Shown piece by piece: positions 1 through 7,736 of a stretch of DNA of 64,000 bases. The number at the start of each line of letters is the position of its first letter. Positions within the stretch are counted from its first letter, which is position 1. Made by a program: the position numbers and the translations under genes. Origin of the DNA: Shewanella marinintestina. Its GTDB lineage: Bacteria > Pseudomonadota > Gammaproteobacteria > Enterobacterales > Shewanellaceae. Where the stretch lies: positions 186,001 to 250,000 of the forward strand of contig NZ_JAKILC010000002.1 of the NCBI RefSeq assembly GCF_023283845.1, read 5' to 3'. The notes under the pieces were generated by a model. The model saw only the letters and a list, made by a program, of their open reading frames with translations. It was not told where the DNA came from and made no database searches.

Positions 1-480
1 GGTATCGAGCAGTTCACCCAAGGTTTGATATTGATAGTTATCCGCCGAAAAAGCCTGCTTACAAAGCTTGTTGAAACGTAAAATTTCCCGAATAAACAAC
101 CAGAATCTAGGTCTGAATAAATTTCGTTTTTGTGCAAAAAGGCTAGATAAAGTATTGCCGTTATACTCAAGCCCAGTTGTTGCATTGTGCACACTAAAAC
201 TCATCTCTGTGGCTAAGGCCTTAACGTTAAGACGCGCTAATAGCTGCTCAAACCTAGGATAAGTTCGGTCGTTAAACACGATAAAGCCAGTATCAATAGC
301 GTACTCTTTACCCGCCACTTCCACATCAACTGTAGCAGTGTGTCCACCTATGTAGTCATTGGCCTCAAAGACAGTGACATCGTGTTTTTGCGATAAAATA
401 TGTGCGCTAGTTAAGCCTGAGATCCCGGTACCGACAATCGCTATTCTTTTGCGCTGCTTGCTGTTTTCAACGATATTCAT
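1..480 (-). CDS. FAD/NAD(P)-dependent amine-oxidase-like oxidoreductase (partial, N-terminal 160 residues)
   Basis: The gene reads leftward off the window edge, so only the N-terminus is present. The first 35 residues form a Rossmann dinucleotide-binding motif (VGTGISG followed by VTVFEANDYIGGH), as in flavin-dependent amine oxidases and phytoene-desaturase-like enzymes. The ATG at 480 overlaps the stop of the preceding SDR gene by four bases (ATGA), so it is the next cistron of the photolyase operon. In related bacteria a protein of this type sits beside DUF1365 and cyclopropane-synthase-like genes in singlet-oxygen or light-induced lipid-modification clusters; those would lie beyond the left edge (inference). 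The substrate cannot be read from the sequence. Confidence 0.85.
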   Translation of the reverse strand, partial: MNIVENSKQRKRIAIVGTGISGLTSAHILSQKHDVTVFEANDYIGGHTATVDVEVAGKEYAIDTGFIVFNDRTYPRFEQLLARLNVKALATEMSFSVHNATTGLEYNGNTLSSLFAQKRNLFRPRFWLFIREILRFNKLCKQAFSADNYQYQTLGELLDT

Positions 481-1370
481 GGGCTCACCTTTTGTTTTTC
501 TTTAGTGTTGGCTTTTTTATCTTTAGGTTGTTGCTGATTGCTTTTTGACTGGCTACTTTGCAGCTTATCTTTGGCAGGTAAATCTAATGCACCGTCTTCA
601 ATCTGACTAATCTCATCAGGCTCTTTTGCACCGCTTAAATGCTCCCAAATACCACGTGGTAGTAACGCAATAAACTTCAATAACAGAGTGAAACGCTTAG
701 GAAAATGGATTTCCCTTACGCCTTTGTGCAAGCCTTTACGAATCGCATTGGATGCCTGTTCACTACTTTGCTGCATCGGCATAGCAAAATCATTTTTGTC
801 AGTTAAGGGGGTTTTTACAAAACCCGGGCAGATGACGCTGACACCAATATCATGGGGCTTTAAGTCAATCGCTAAGCTCGATGCTAGATACTGCACTGCG
901 GCCTTTGAGGCGCCATAAGCTTCAGCGCGAGGGAATGGTAGATACACAGCGCTGGACCCCATTAATGCCAGTCTACCGCCCTTGGCAATGAGCGGCGTGA
1001 AAGCCGATAAACAGTAGCCCATGGCAATAAGATTAGTACGGATCACGCGCTCAAACAGCTCGCCGTCAAAGTTAACCGCGTCATTGATATACTCACAACT
1101 TCCGGCATTTAAAATCACTAAATCTAGCGGTGCAGAAAGCTTAAGTTTGACGATAGCAACCTGTGCTTTAACCTCATCATTATCCGTGATATCAAATACC
1201 AACTGTTCAGCACCTTTAAGCTGCGATAGGGCTTGCTGATTACGACCACAAGCAAATACCTGCCAGCCTTCAGCGATATAATCTTGAGCCAGTTGCAAAC
1301 CAATACCGGAACTAGCACCTGTGATAAGTACGCTATTTTGCTGTTTACTGATTAATTTGGCGGTATTCAT
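477..1370 (-). CDS. Short-chain dehydrogenase/reductase of the photolyase operon
   Basis: This is a classical SDR of 297 residues. It has the cofactor motif TGASSGIG at residues 17-24, NAG at 88-90, a catalytic Ser near 139-140, and Y152-x3-K156 in AYGASK, so the active site is complete. The last ~40 residues are an unusual Lys/Gln/Ser-rich tail beyond the usual ~250-residue fold. It overlaps both neighbours by ATGA (stop with the FAD gene at 477-480, start with the NTF2-like gene at 1367-1370), which indicates translational coupling. SDRs of this type occur in ChrR/LitR-controlled photolyase clusters. The substrate is unknown; a membrane-lipid or carbonyl product of photo-oxidation is only a guess. 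Confidence 0.9.
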   Translation of the reverse strand: MNTAKLISKQQNSVLITGASSGIGLQLAQDYIAEGWQVFACGRNQQALSQLKGAEQLVFDITDNDEVKAQVAIVKLKLSAPLDLVILNAGSCEYINDAVNFDGELFERVIRTNLIAMGYCLSAFTPLIAKGGRLALMGSSAVYLPFPRAEAYGASKAAVQYLASSLAIDLKPHDIGVSVICPGFVKTPLTDKNDFAMPMQQSSEQASNAIRKGLHKGVREIHFPKRFTLLLKFIALLPRGIWEHLSGAKEPDEISQIEDGALDLPAKDKLQSSQSKSNQQQPKDKKANTKEKQKVSP

Positions 1371-1897
1371 TGTGATGCCTTTGACTTAACCAGCTTGACC
1401 AAGCTTCCTACTAAAGGAATATGTTCGTACAACATGGTTCCGAGGTCGAAAAAGTCCTGATGCTGATAAATTTTGTTGTTTAGCCCAAGAATGCTAACGC
1501 CTTCAACCGTAATATCCTCGCCTGCATTGAGCTTAGAGTGGCTAAATACCATGGTCCACTTGAGGGTTGCAGCACCTTGTTGATGGATAACCTGATGAAT
1601 ATCAAAATCAATTGACGCCACATTCTGATAAAGATTGGCAAAATAATGGGTTAGAGCGGGTAGACCTGATACATGATGTAGCGGATCGCTAAATTCGATG
1701 TCATTACTGTAAACCTGAGCAAGTAGGTGCAAATTGTCCTTATTGAGGTGTTGATACAGACGAATGAAGCTATCTATGAGTGCTTTTTCCTGCATCACTT
1801 GTGCTTGCGACGGTTTGTCACTTGATTGCTCATAGTCGCCTTGAGTCTCACTCAAAGATGACAAGTCTGTGGTTAATCGTTCTGCGCTAGCTGTCAT
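1367..1897 (-). CDS. NTF2/SnoaL-like protein of the photolyase operon
   Basis: A 176-residue protein with a SnoaL/NTF2-like core from about residue 35 to 160 (ALIDSFIRLYQHLNKDN, then a conserved FSDPLHHVSG segment and an FDLGTMLYEHIP ending). The first ~35 residues are polar and low-complexity. The fold forms a cone-shaped pocket used by small isomerases, hydrolases or binding proteins; no catalytic assignment is possible here. It overlaps photolyase (1894-1897) and the SDR (1367-1370) by ATGA, so it is made with both. Family members recur next to photolyase and SDR genes in Shewanella, Vibrio and Pseudomonas light-response loci (established association, recalled not searched). Confidence 0.85.
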   Translation of the reverse strand: MTASAERLTTDLSSLSETQGDYEQSSDKPSQAQVMQEKALIDSFIRLYQHLNKDNLHLLAQVYSNDIEFSDPLHHVSGLPALTHYFANLYQNVASIDFDIHQVIHQQGAATLKWTMVFSHSKLNAGEDITVEGVSILGLNNKIYQHQDFFDLGTMLYEHIPLVGSLVKLVKSKASQ

Positions 1898-3420
1898 CCG
1901 AAAATCTCCTTATCTAAATCCACACTACTGTCGCTACCTACTTGCCGTACTTGCTGAGCTCGAACTTGCAGAGCGTTAGCGCTTCCTTTCTTCATCGCTG
2001 ACAAAACATCTATCGCGCGCATTCTGGCAAACTTATGCTCCACTATAGGAGAAGCATAGTCCGTTTCAACAAAAAGTTGTGCTTGAGTGGGTATTTTAAG
2101 CTTATGAATTAACTTCAAATCTACCTGTTCAAGCTCTGGTAAGTAGGTACGGATAAATGCGCCGGTTGGATCAAATTTTTCGCACTGTGAAATCGGATTA
2201 AATACTCGAAAATAGGGCTGAGCATCACAGCCTGTTCCTGCTGACCATTGCCAGCCACCATTATTAGCCGCTAAGTCGCCATCAATTAGTTTTTGTCTGA
2301 AATAACGCTCGCCCCAGCGCCAGTCGACCAGCAAATGTTTAGTCAAAAAACTCGCAGTCACCATACGTAGACGATTATGCATCCAACCCGTTTGGTTTAA
2401 CTGTCGCATGGCAGCGTCCACTAACGGGTACCCTGTACGGCCTTCACACCAAGCTTGAAACTCCCGAGGGTTATTGCGCCATTTGATTTGGTCGGCCAAG
2501 GCATTAAAGTTGGCACTTTTAGATAACTTGGGAAATGCCACCAGCAAGTGACGATAAAACTCACGCCAAATCAATTCGTTTAACCAGCAGCGCCCAGGAC
2601 TTTCGTCATGCACTAACGCATCAGGATAGTGACTTAACAGCACTTGCAAACATTGACGAGGACTAATGATGCCTACAGCGAGATAAGCTGAAAGCTGGCT
2701 AGTGCCATCAATCGCAGGAAAATCTCGACTCGCTTGATAATCTGCCACTTTATCTTTTGCAAATTGCCGTAGCTTGGCATGTGCAGCCAGCTCGCCGACC
2801 GGCCAGCGGCGGCTACTGGATTTTTCGCAATCAAACTCAACATAGTTTGGCATTGGTAATGGCGTAGCTATCGGCTCTGGGCGGGCTAAAGTTTGGATTG
2901 GAGCTTGCTTTGCTATCTCACGCCACTTTTTAGCAAAAGGCGTAAATACCTTATACATTTCCCCCGACAAGTTAAGCACGGATAAAGGCGGTAAAAAACA
3001 ATGTTGCTGACTAAGCTCAAGATCGACTCCAGCCTCAATGACGGCGTGATCTCGGCGCTGCTCATTACACTCTGGCTCGCTAGTGGCAAACACCTTAGCA
3101 ATCTGCCAATAGTTGATGTATTGCGACAGCAGTGCAGGCATCGCCTCAAAGTCATCCGAGTGACAAATATCCAGCGGGATCCCGAGCTCTGCGAGATCTA
3201 TAGCAAGTTGATTAACCTGCCTTTCAATAAAGTCTAACTGAATCGATGCGGCGTCATGTAATGCCCACTGCTTAGGCGTAACAAAGAATATTGCCCGCAC
3301 AACACCTTGATGCTCAGCAGCATACTGGCAAGCAGCCACTAGGCTTTGGTTATCATCAATGCGCAGATCATGTCTAAACCACACAAGCGTATTGCCATTC
3401 GTTGAGTCAGTATTTGGCAT
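1894..3420 (-). CDS. phrB: Deoxyribodipyrimidine photolyase (CPD photolyase, class I)
   Basis: Repairs cyclobutane pyrimidine dimers using blue or near-UV light and FADH-. The 508-residue protein starts with the antenna-binding Rossmann domain (NTLVWFRHDLRIDDN). Its C-terminal FAD-binding helical domain contains WLNELIWREFYRHLL, HNRLRMVTASFLTKHLL, DWRWGERYF and NNGGWQWSAGTGCDAQPYFR, all conserved in class I photolyases. I chose the ATG at 3420 because a strong AGGAAGG ribosome site lies just upstream; a longer reading from 3453 would extend 47 bases into the regulator gene. With this start the gene overlaps the end of litR by 14 bases. It is the third gene of the operon; MerR control or sigma control from the 5427-5470 promoter is inferred. 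Confidence 0.95.
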   Translation of the reverse strand: MPNTDSTNGNTLVWFRHDLRIDDNQSLVAACQYAAEHQGVVRAIFFVTPKQWALHDAASIQLDFIERQVNQLAIDLAELGIPLDICHSDDFEAMPALLSQYINYWQIAKVFATSEPECNEQRRDHAVIEAGVDLELSQQHCFLPPLSVLNLSGEMYKVFTPFAKKWREIAKQAPIQTLARPEPIATPLPMPNYVEFDCEKSSSRRWPVGELAAHAKLRQFAKDKVADYQASRDFPAIDGTSQLSAYLAVGIISPRQCLQVLLSHYPDALVHDESPGRCWLNELIWREFYRHLLVAFPKLSKSANFNALADQIKWRNNPREFQAWCEGRTGYPLVDAAMRQLNQTGWMHNRLRMVTASFLTKHLLVDWRWGERYFRQKLIDGDLAANNGGWQWSAGTGCDAQPYFRVFNPISQCEKFDPTGAFIRTYLPELEQVDLKLIHKLKIPTQAQLFVETDYASPIVEHKFARMRAIDVLSAMKKGSANALQVRAQQVRQVGSDSSVDLDKEIFG

Positions 3421-4408
3421 CTTGCTTTCCTTCCTCAGCTTCTTCAGAGACAATTTCTTGAGAGGTGTTTTCTATAGCGATATTTTCGTTGGAGATTATG
3501 GTTTTTGCTGGAGCTGCAATGCCACACTGCATCAGGAGTTTTGGTATATCGTAATGAGCCATTCCTAATGCTTGATTAACCACTTTGGCGTAATGACCTA
3601 CCAGAAAAACTCCAGCATTGGCACTAGCAATAAACTCTTGTAATGCTTGGGTTTGCGTTGTAGTTAATTGTGGCTGCGCCACTAAAAACACTTGGCTACA
3701 GTTGAGTCGCTGCACGATAAAACTTAGCTCACTAACATTGGTGATTTTTATAAGATTATGATTAACGTGGTAGGCAGATAACTCGGCAGAAACAAGCAAC
3801 GCATTGCTTGGTTTCCCCCCCAGAAAATCAACCAGCAACGAAGGCTTTTGAGCGTCGCCTTGCAGTTGAGCCAAGCGCCGTTTGGCGACACGAGCTGACA
3901 GTTCTTCAACAACCCAAGTTTCAATACTAGATGCATCGGGACGTCCCAGTAGCAAGCCTTCGAGTCCATTTAGCCAAGGCCAATACAGACCATTTTTTAG
4001 TACTGAAAACGGATACAGGCCTGAAAGCTCGGTAAGTTTACCGTTGAGGGCGGTGGCATTAAAATCGAGACAAGATTGATTTAAATATTCAATATGATCT
4101 AACCAAAGGTTTTGCTCTTCTACACTTAAGGCTTGTTTAGCTAAAGGCTTTACCGCAGCTTTTGTCTGCGAAGCTTTAAGCAGTGGCTTCACTTTGCTAA
4201 TGGCCACACCTTGGTTTAGCCAAAACAGGATCTCTTCAATTTGGGCTAAATGAGACTCGCCGTATAGCCTGTGTCCTTTTGGGGTTCGTTTAGGGACAAC
4301 TAAACCAAAGCGTCTTTGCCAAGCCCTTAAGGTCACCGGATTAACGCCTGTACGCTGGGCAGCGTCTCCAATGGTTAACCAAATTGCTTCATCTTCAATC
4401 TTATCCAT
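3407..4408 (-). CDS. LitR/CarH-like MerR-family regulator without a B12 motif
   Basis: The N-terminal ~70 residues are a MerR winged helix (LTIGDAAQRTGVNPVTLRAWQRR, then KGHRLYGESHLAQIEEI). The ~220-residue C-terminal half has the layout of LitR/CarH sensors: a helical region (WVVEELSARVAKRRL) and a Rossmann-like domain. However, no DxHxxG cobalamin-ligand motif is present, so direct B12 photosensing is unlikely and a partner or other signal is expected. The ATG at 4408 is preferred because GAGGAG sits six bases upstream; the longer reading begins with TTG. It lies inside the photolyase operon and probably acts on the TTGTACAA palindromes at 5440-5467. A run of seven C/G at 3815-3821 lies in the coding sequence. 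Confidence 0.85.
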   Translation of the reverse strand: MDKIEDEAIWLTIGDAAQRTGVNPVTLRAWQRRFGLVVPKRTPKGHRLYGESHLAQIEEILFWLNQGVAISKVKPLLKASQTKAAVKPLAKQALSVEEQNLWLDHIEYLNQSCLDFNATALNGKLTELSGLYPFSVLKNGLYWPWLNGLEGLLLGRPDASSIETWVVEELSARVAKRRLAQLQGDAQKPSLLVDFLGGKPSNALLVSAELSAYHVNHNLIKITNVSELSFIVQRLNCSQVFLVAQPQLTTTQTQALQEFIASANAGVFLVGHYAKVVNQALGMAHYDIPKLLMQCGIAAPAKTIISNENIAIENTSQEIVSEEAEEGKQDAKY

Positions 4409-4441
4409 GCTGCACTCCTCGTTAGAGTTCAAACAATATGC

Positions 4442-5404
4442 CTAATAGGCATAACGAAGCTTGAGCTCTTGAGGATGCGGGTTAAGGTACACTTGATTTT
4501 CAATGTAAGGCGTTGGAAACTCACGCAGATAATGGTTAATCAGCGTCATCGGCACTAAGATTGGTTGCAGTCCTTGGTTGTATTTAAGGATTGATTCAGC
4601 AAGTTCCGCTTTTTGCGGACTTGATAAATGCTTTTTAAAATAACCTTGGATATGCTGCAGCGCACTGGTGTGATTTTTACGGGTCGCTTTAATCTTTAAG
4701 ATCTGCATAAAGCCGGTAAAATAAATGTCTGCAATCTTTTCTAGATCGCCGCTCATATCCGCGAGCAAAGGGCCTAGTTCGCGATATAACTTTGGATTAT
4801 GGGCCATCAGCATGTATTTGTAGCGCGCGTGGAAATCTAAAATATTACTCTTGGTTAAACCTGACGCTTTTAGCATATGCCAATCATGGTAGGCATAAAC
4901 TCGGGTGAAAAAGTTTTCACGGATAGGTAGATCATGTAAACGCCCTTCTTCCTCAACTGGAAGCAGCGGGTAACGCTCCATCAATTTTCGAGCATAAACA
5001 CCAATGCCCGATTTCCAGCCATTGTTAGTGCCATACTTGTACTCAGTGACTCGCTCCATGCCACAGGTTGGCGACTTAGCACATAAAATGTAGCCTCCTA
5101 AGAAATCTAACTGCGCGACTTTTTTATCACTAAACTCATGGAGTTTGTCGGTAACATCAACCGAACCATCGGCACTTTTGACAAAGATAATATCGCCATC
5201 TTTTTCAAGACGGATTGATTTACGCGGCGCTCCCATGCCTATGGCCATTTCAGGACACACTGGCACATAATCGAAATGTTCGGCTATCTCTTTGCGGCAA
5301 TAACTTGAAGCCTTATGACCACCGTCAAAACGCACTTTCTCGCCGAGTAAACAGGCACTAATACCGATCTGGATTTTATCTGGATTAAATTGGCTCATAG
5401 TCAT
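4442..5404 (-). CDS. DUF523-DUF1722 two-domain protein (YbgA-like)
   Basis: 320 residues. The N-terminal DUF523 domain (about 10-150) carries the conserved ISACLLGEKVRFDGGHK, a VCPE segment and the SPTCGMERV cysteine motif. DUF523 proteins of the TudS type hold a [4Fe-4S] cluster and desulfurate thiouracil; whether this domain does so is inference. The C-terminal DUF1722 domain (about 190-310; HDWHMLKASGL, FHARYKYMLMAHNP) is the part shared with E. coli YbgA, which sits beside phr. It is the first gene of the leftward operon, 33 bases ahead of the regulator. A GGGAG site precedes the ATG at 5404; a second ATG lies at 5398. A role in photoprotection is inferred from location only. Confidence 0.88.
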   Translation of the reverse strand: MTMSQFNPDKIQIGISACLLGEKVRFDGGHKASSYCRKEIAEHFDYVPVCPEMAIGMGAPRKSIRLEKDGDIIFVKSADGSVDVTDKLHEFSDKKVAQLDFLGGYILCAKSPTCGMERVTEYKYGTNNGWKSGIGVYARKLMERYPLLPVEEEGRLHDLPIRENFFTRVYAYHDWHMLKASGLTKSNILDFHARYKYMLMAHNPKLYRELGPLLADMSGDLEKIADIYFTGFMQILKIKATRKNHTSALQHIQGYFKKHLSSPQKAELAESILKYNQGLQPILVPMTLINHYLREFPTPYIENQVYLNPHPQELKLRYAY

Positions 5405-5426
5405 AATACTCCCTTATAGACTGTTC

Positions 5427-5454
5427 AATACGCCACATACTTGTACAAGGATCA
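5427..5454 (-). promoter_or_regulatory. Putative ECF-sigma (RpoE/ChrR-type) promoter of the photolyase operon
   Basis: Reading leftward, TGATCC (5454-5449) is followed after 16 bases by CGTATT (5432-5427), 22 bases before the start of the first gene. TGATCC plus a CGTA-like box is the promoter type I recall for the singlet-oxygen sigma factor RpoE/ChrR, whose regulons include photolyase and SDR/lipid genes. The spacing and downstream gene content fit. No transcript start is known, and the sigma gene itself is not in the window. Confidence 0.5.
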
Positions 5455-5467
5455 CTTTTTTGTACAA
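5440..5467. promoter_or_regulatory. Tandem TTGTACAA palindromes, probable MerR/LitR operators
   Basis: CTTGTACAAG (5440-5449) is a perfect 10-base palindrome. TTGTACAA (5460-5467) repeats its 8-base core with centres 19 bases apart, about two helical turns. CarH/LitR-type MerR proteins bind TGTACA-like palindromes in tandem. The sites sit immediately upstream of the operon that encodes such a regulator, and the first one lies in the spacer of the putative sigma promoter, so binding there could block transcription. Confidence 0.6.
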
Positions 5468-5514
5468 GTTTTAATTTAGTCCAAATTCAAATCGCTTTCT
5501 AGTTGCTTTTAAAC

Positions 5515-5545
5515 ATAAAAAAAAGCCAGTTTAGAACTGACTTTT
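5515..5545 (-). terminator. Rho-independent terminator of the DUF368 gene
   Basis: On the minus strand AAAGTCAGTT pairs with AACTGGCTTT around a short loop (one G-T wobble) and is followed by a run of eight T. It lies about 25 bases past the stop of the DUF368 gene. Confidence 0.8.
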
Positions 5546-5568
5546 CAATGTATTAATGAATAAAACGC

Positions 5569-6486
5569 TTATCGTGTTTTATTGGCAAACCGCTCTAATC
5601 CCCACACCAGAAGAATACCGCCAAGCATTGCAATAACCGCATATAACAGTAGTGATGGCTGACCGGTGATTTGCTCATACTGCATAGGAGACAACACACG
5701 CTCATCAAGTGGTACAATTTCGCCTTTAGAGTTTTCACGGAAAGTCAGTACTTCTTTCCATGGCCAGATTTTACCAAGTGTACCCAGCATTAATCCGGTT
5801 AAAAAGACTAACGTTGCATCGTGGAACTTACGCAGCAACGCCGATAATACATGGCTAAAACAAAGGATACCGATCGCAGCACCTGCGGCAAAAGTTGCCA
5901 TAATGCCCAGTTCAAAATTCTTAACCGCACCGATTACTGGGGTATATAAGCCCAGTAATAACAAAATAAAACTGCCAGAAATACCGGGTAAGATCATTGC
6001 TGTAATCGCGATACAGCCACCTAAGAATACATTTAAGTAAGTCATCTCAAGCGCAATTGGGTTGAGCATGGTGATGCCCCAAGCAAACACTACGCCTAAA
6101 GCAAATAAAGCTAAACGCGCGAGAGTAATGCCTTTAACCTGCTTAAGCATATGGATGACTGAGATGACAATTAAACCAAAAAAGAACGACCACACAGGGA
6201 TTGGGTGAGTGTCGAGTAAATAAGTGATTAGCTTGGCTAAGGTCAAAATACTCGTCAAGATCCCACCAAAAACACAGACTAGAAATGGACCATTAATATG
6301 CATAAATGCCGCTTTAATGCCTTTTTCTTTAATCACTCCAAATAGAGACGGATTAATCTTCTTAATGCTTTCAAGCAGTGGGTCTAAAATCCCTGTAATA
6401 AATGCGATTGTACCGCCAGATACACCTGGGACCACATCTGCAGCGCCCATTGCCATCCCCTTGAGGTAGGTCTTTAAATAATTCAC
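5569..6486 (-). CDS. DUF368 membrane protein, polyprenyl-phosphate transporter family (PopT-like)
   Basis: A hydrophobic protein of 305 residues with about eight membrane segments and the family signature near its start (GMAMGAADVVPGVSGGT), repeated as ILPGISGSFILLLLG in the second half. This indicates the inverted duplication seen in these transporters. DUF368 proteins (PopT; Vibrio cholerae VCA0040) flip undecaprenyl phosphate back across the inner membrane for reuse in cell-envelope synthesis. I chose GTG at 6486 because AAGGA lies six bases upstream and the family usually begins just before this motif; the longer reading adds ~40 residues without family character. It is a single gene with its own terminator. 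Confidence 0.85.
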   Translation of the reverse strand: MNYLKTYLKGMAMGAADVVPGVSGGTIAFITGILDPLLESIKKINPSLFGVIKEKGIKAAFMHINGPFLVCVFGGILTSILTLAKLITYLLDTHPIPVWSFFFGLIVISVIHMLKQVKGITLARLALFALGVVFAWGITMLNPIALEMTYLNVFLGGCIAITAMILPGISGSFILLLLGLYTPVIGAVKNFELGIMATFAAGAAIGILCFSHVLSALLRKFHDATLVFLTGLMLGTLGKIWPWKEVLTFRENSKGEIVPLDERVLSPMQYEQITGQPSLLLYAVIAMLGGILLVWGLERFANKTR

Positions 6487-6721
6487 TTTATTCCTTAATT
6501 TACTGAGATGTTTTAATCGGCCGAAATTATACGTGCCACTTCCTCTAAAAAGAAATGAAATACAGTTTAATTTTCTGCACACGGAATAATCGATGCTAGC
6601 AATCAATGTTAATTCAATGTTAACCTCATCCGACCAGTTGCGCGACTAATTATAGTTCCAACTTTGAATAGGATACGAGCCTTAAGCTCACAACAGCGAA
6701 TAACCAAAGGACAAACAGCAG

Positions 6722-7213
6722 ATGAGCAATACTAATAATAAGCCCACTAAAGTCATGTCACTGTATAACCGAGTCACCAAGCTGCCTTTTGGCAACAAGA
6801 TTTTCTCTATTATGGTGAGCCGTATGGCGCCTTATTTCGCAACAGTAAAACCCATGATTAGTGAATTAAATGTGAATCGCTGTGTGTGTTTAATCAAAAA
6901 ACGTAAAGCGGTACACAACCACATCCAAACTGTACATGTGATTGCTATCTGTAACGGACTAGAAATGGCGATGGGTGTGATGGCTGAAGCGTCTATTCCT
7001 AACCATTTAAGGTGGATCCCTAAAGGCATGAGTGTTGATTATACCGCTAAAGCTGGCAGCGATATCACCTGTATTGCCGAAGTGAAACCTGAGCAATGGG
7101 TGCCCGGTGATATGCTGGTTGAAGTTAACGCTTATGACACCGACGGCGTAGTGGTTGTGAAAGGAACAATCAAGCTGTGGATCTCTGAAAAACCAGCGAA
7201 AATATCAACCTAG
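6722..7213 (+). CDS. DUF4442 hotdog-fold protein
   Basis: 163 residues matching the DUF4442/hotdog layout: an N-terminal helix (VMSLYNRVTKLPFGNKIFSIMVSRMAPY), a central helix (HVIAICNGLEMAMGVMAEASIP) and terminal strands (MSVDYTAKAGSDITCIAEV ... VVVVKGTIKLWIS). Members resemble acyl-CoA thioesterases, but no substrate is established and the usual catalytic Asp/Glu is not obvious here. An AAAGGA ribosome site precedes the ATG by 11 bases. It is transcribed away from the DUF368 gene, so the ~235-base gap should hold both promoters. No partner gene is evident. Confidence 0.75.
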   Translation: MSNTNNKPTKVMSLYNRVTKLPFGNKIFSIMVSRMAPYFATVKPMISELNVNRCVCLIKKRKAVHNHIQTVHVIAICNGLEMAMGVMAEASIPNHLRWIPKGMSVDYTAKAGSDITCIAEVKPEQWVPGDMLVEVNAYDTDGVVVVKGTIKLWISEKPAKIST

Positions 7214-7247
7214 AGTAAGCATAGTCACTTGCTAATAAAAATATCAC

Positions 7248-7275
7248 TTGTCGGTTAGCGGATTCCTGCTATTAT
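7248..7275 (+). promoter_or_regulatory. Candidate sigma-70 promoter of the ArsR-type gene
   Basis: TTGTCG (7248-7253) and TATTAT (7270-7275) are separated by 16 bases, ending about 45 bases before the ATG of the ArsR-family gene. Judged by match to the consensus only. Confidence 0.4.
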
Positions 7276-7318
7276 TTCGATTATTATAGAAACATACTTA
7301 TTGGTTGAGAGTTAGCAT

Positions 7319-7612
7319 ATGGATACTGAAATTGCAGCAAAAGCTTTAAAAGAGCTAGGCCACCCCACCCGCCTGACGTTATTTAGATGTTTAGTTAAAG
7401 CTGGCCATAAAGGCTTGCCTGTTGGGCATTTGCAAGAAAGCTTACAGATCCCTAATTCAACTCTATCGCACCATCTAGCAAGCTTAATGTCGGCAGGTTT
7501 AGTTAAACAACACCGTGAAGGTCGAGTATTACACTGCATTCCTCAGTTTGATTGCTTAGAAGGCCTTATTCAGTTTTTACAAGAAGAGTGCTGCTCAGAC
7601 GAGTCTTGTTAA
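7319..7612 (+). CDS. ArsR-family winged-helix transcriptional repressor
   Basis: 97 residues, the usual size for ArsR/SmtB proteins. It has the typical start AAKALKELGHPTRLTLFRCLV, a recognition helix in NSTLSHHLASLMSAGLVKQHREG and the wing VLHCIPQFD. The extreme C-terminus EECCSDESC packs three cysteines, and one more lies in helix 2 (FRCLV), so metal, arsenite or thiol-oxidation sensing is possible. The exact CVC motif of ArsR is absent. No metal-resistance gene is adjacent, so the target is unknown; autoregulation of the promoter at 7248 is likely by family habit. Confidence 0.85.
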   Translation: MDTEIAAKALKELGHPTRLTLFRCLVKAGHKGLPVGHLQESLQIPNSTLSHHLASLMSAGLVKQHREGRVLHCIPQFDCLEGLIQFLQEECCSDESC

Positions 7613-7736
7613 TTATCCTAAATCTTAGATACATATCTAACGCGGGTGAGCCATTACACATGAACCATTGCGCATGGCCCATTCGCTGAATGCATATGCT
7701 CTGTTATCGTATCAATCACTATTAAAGCTAACATAA

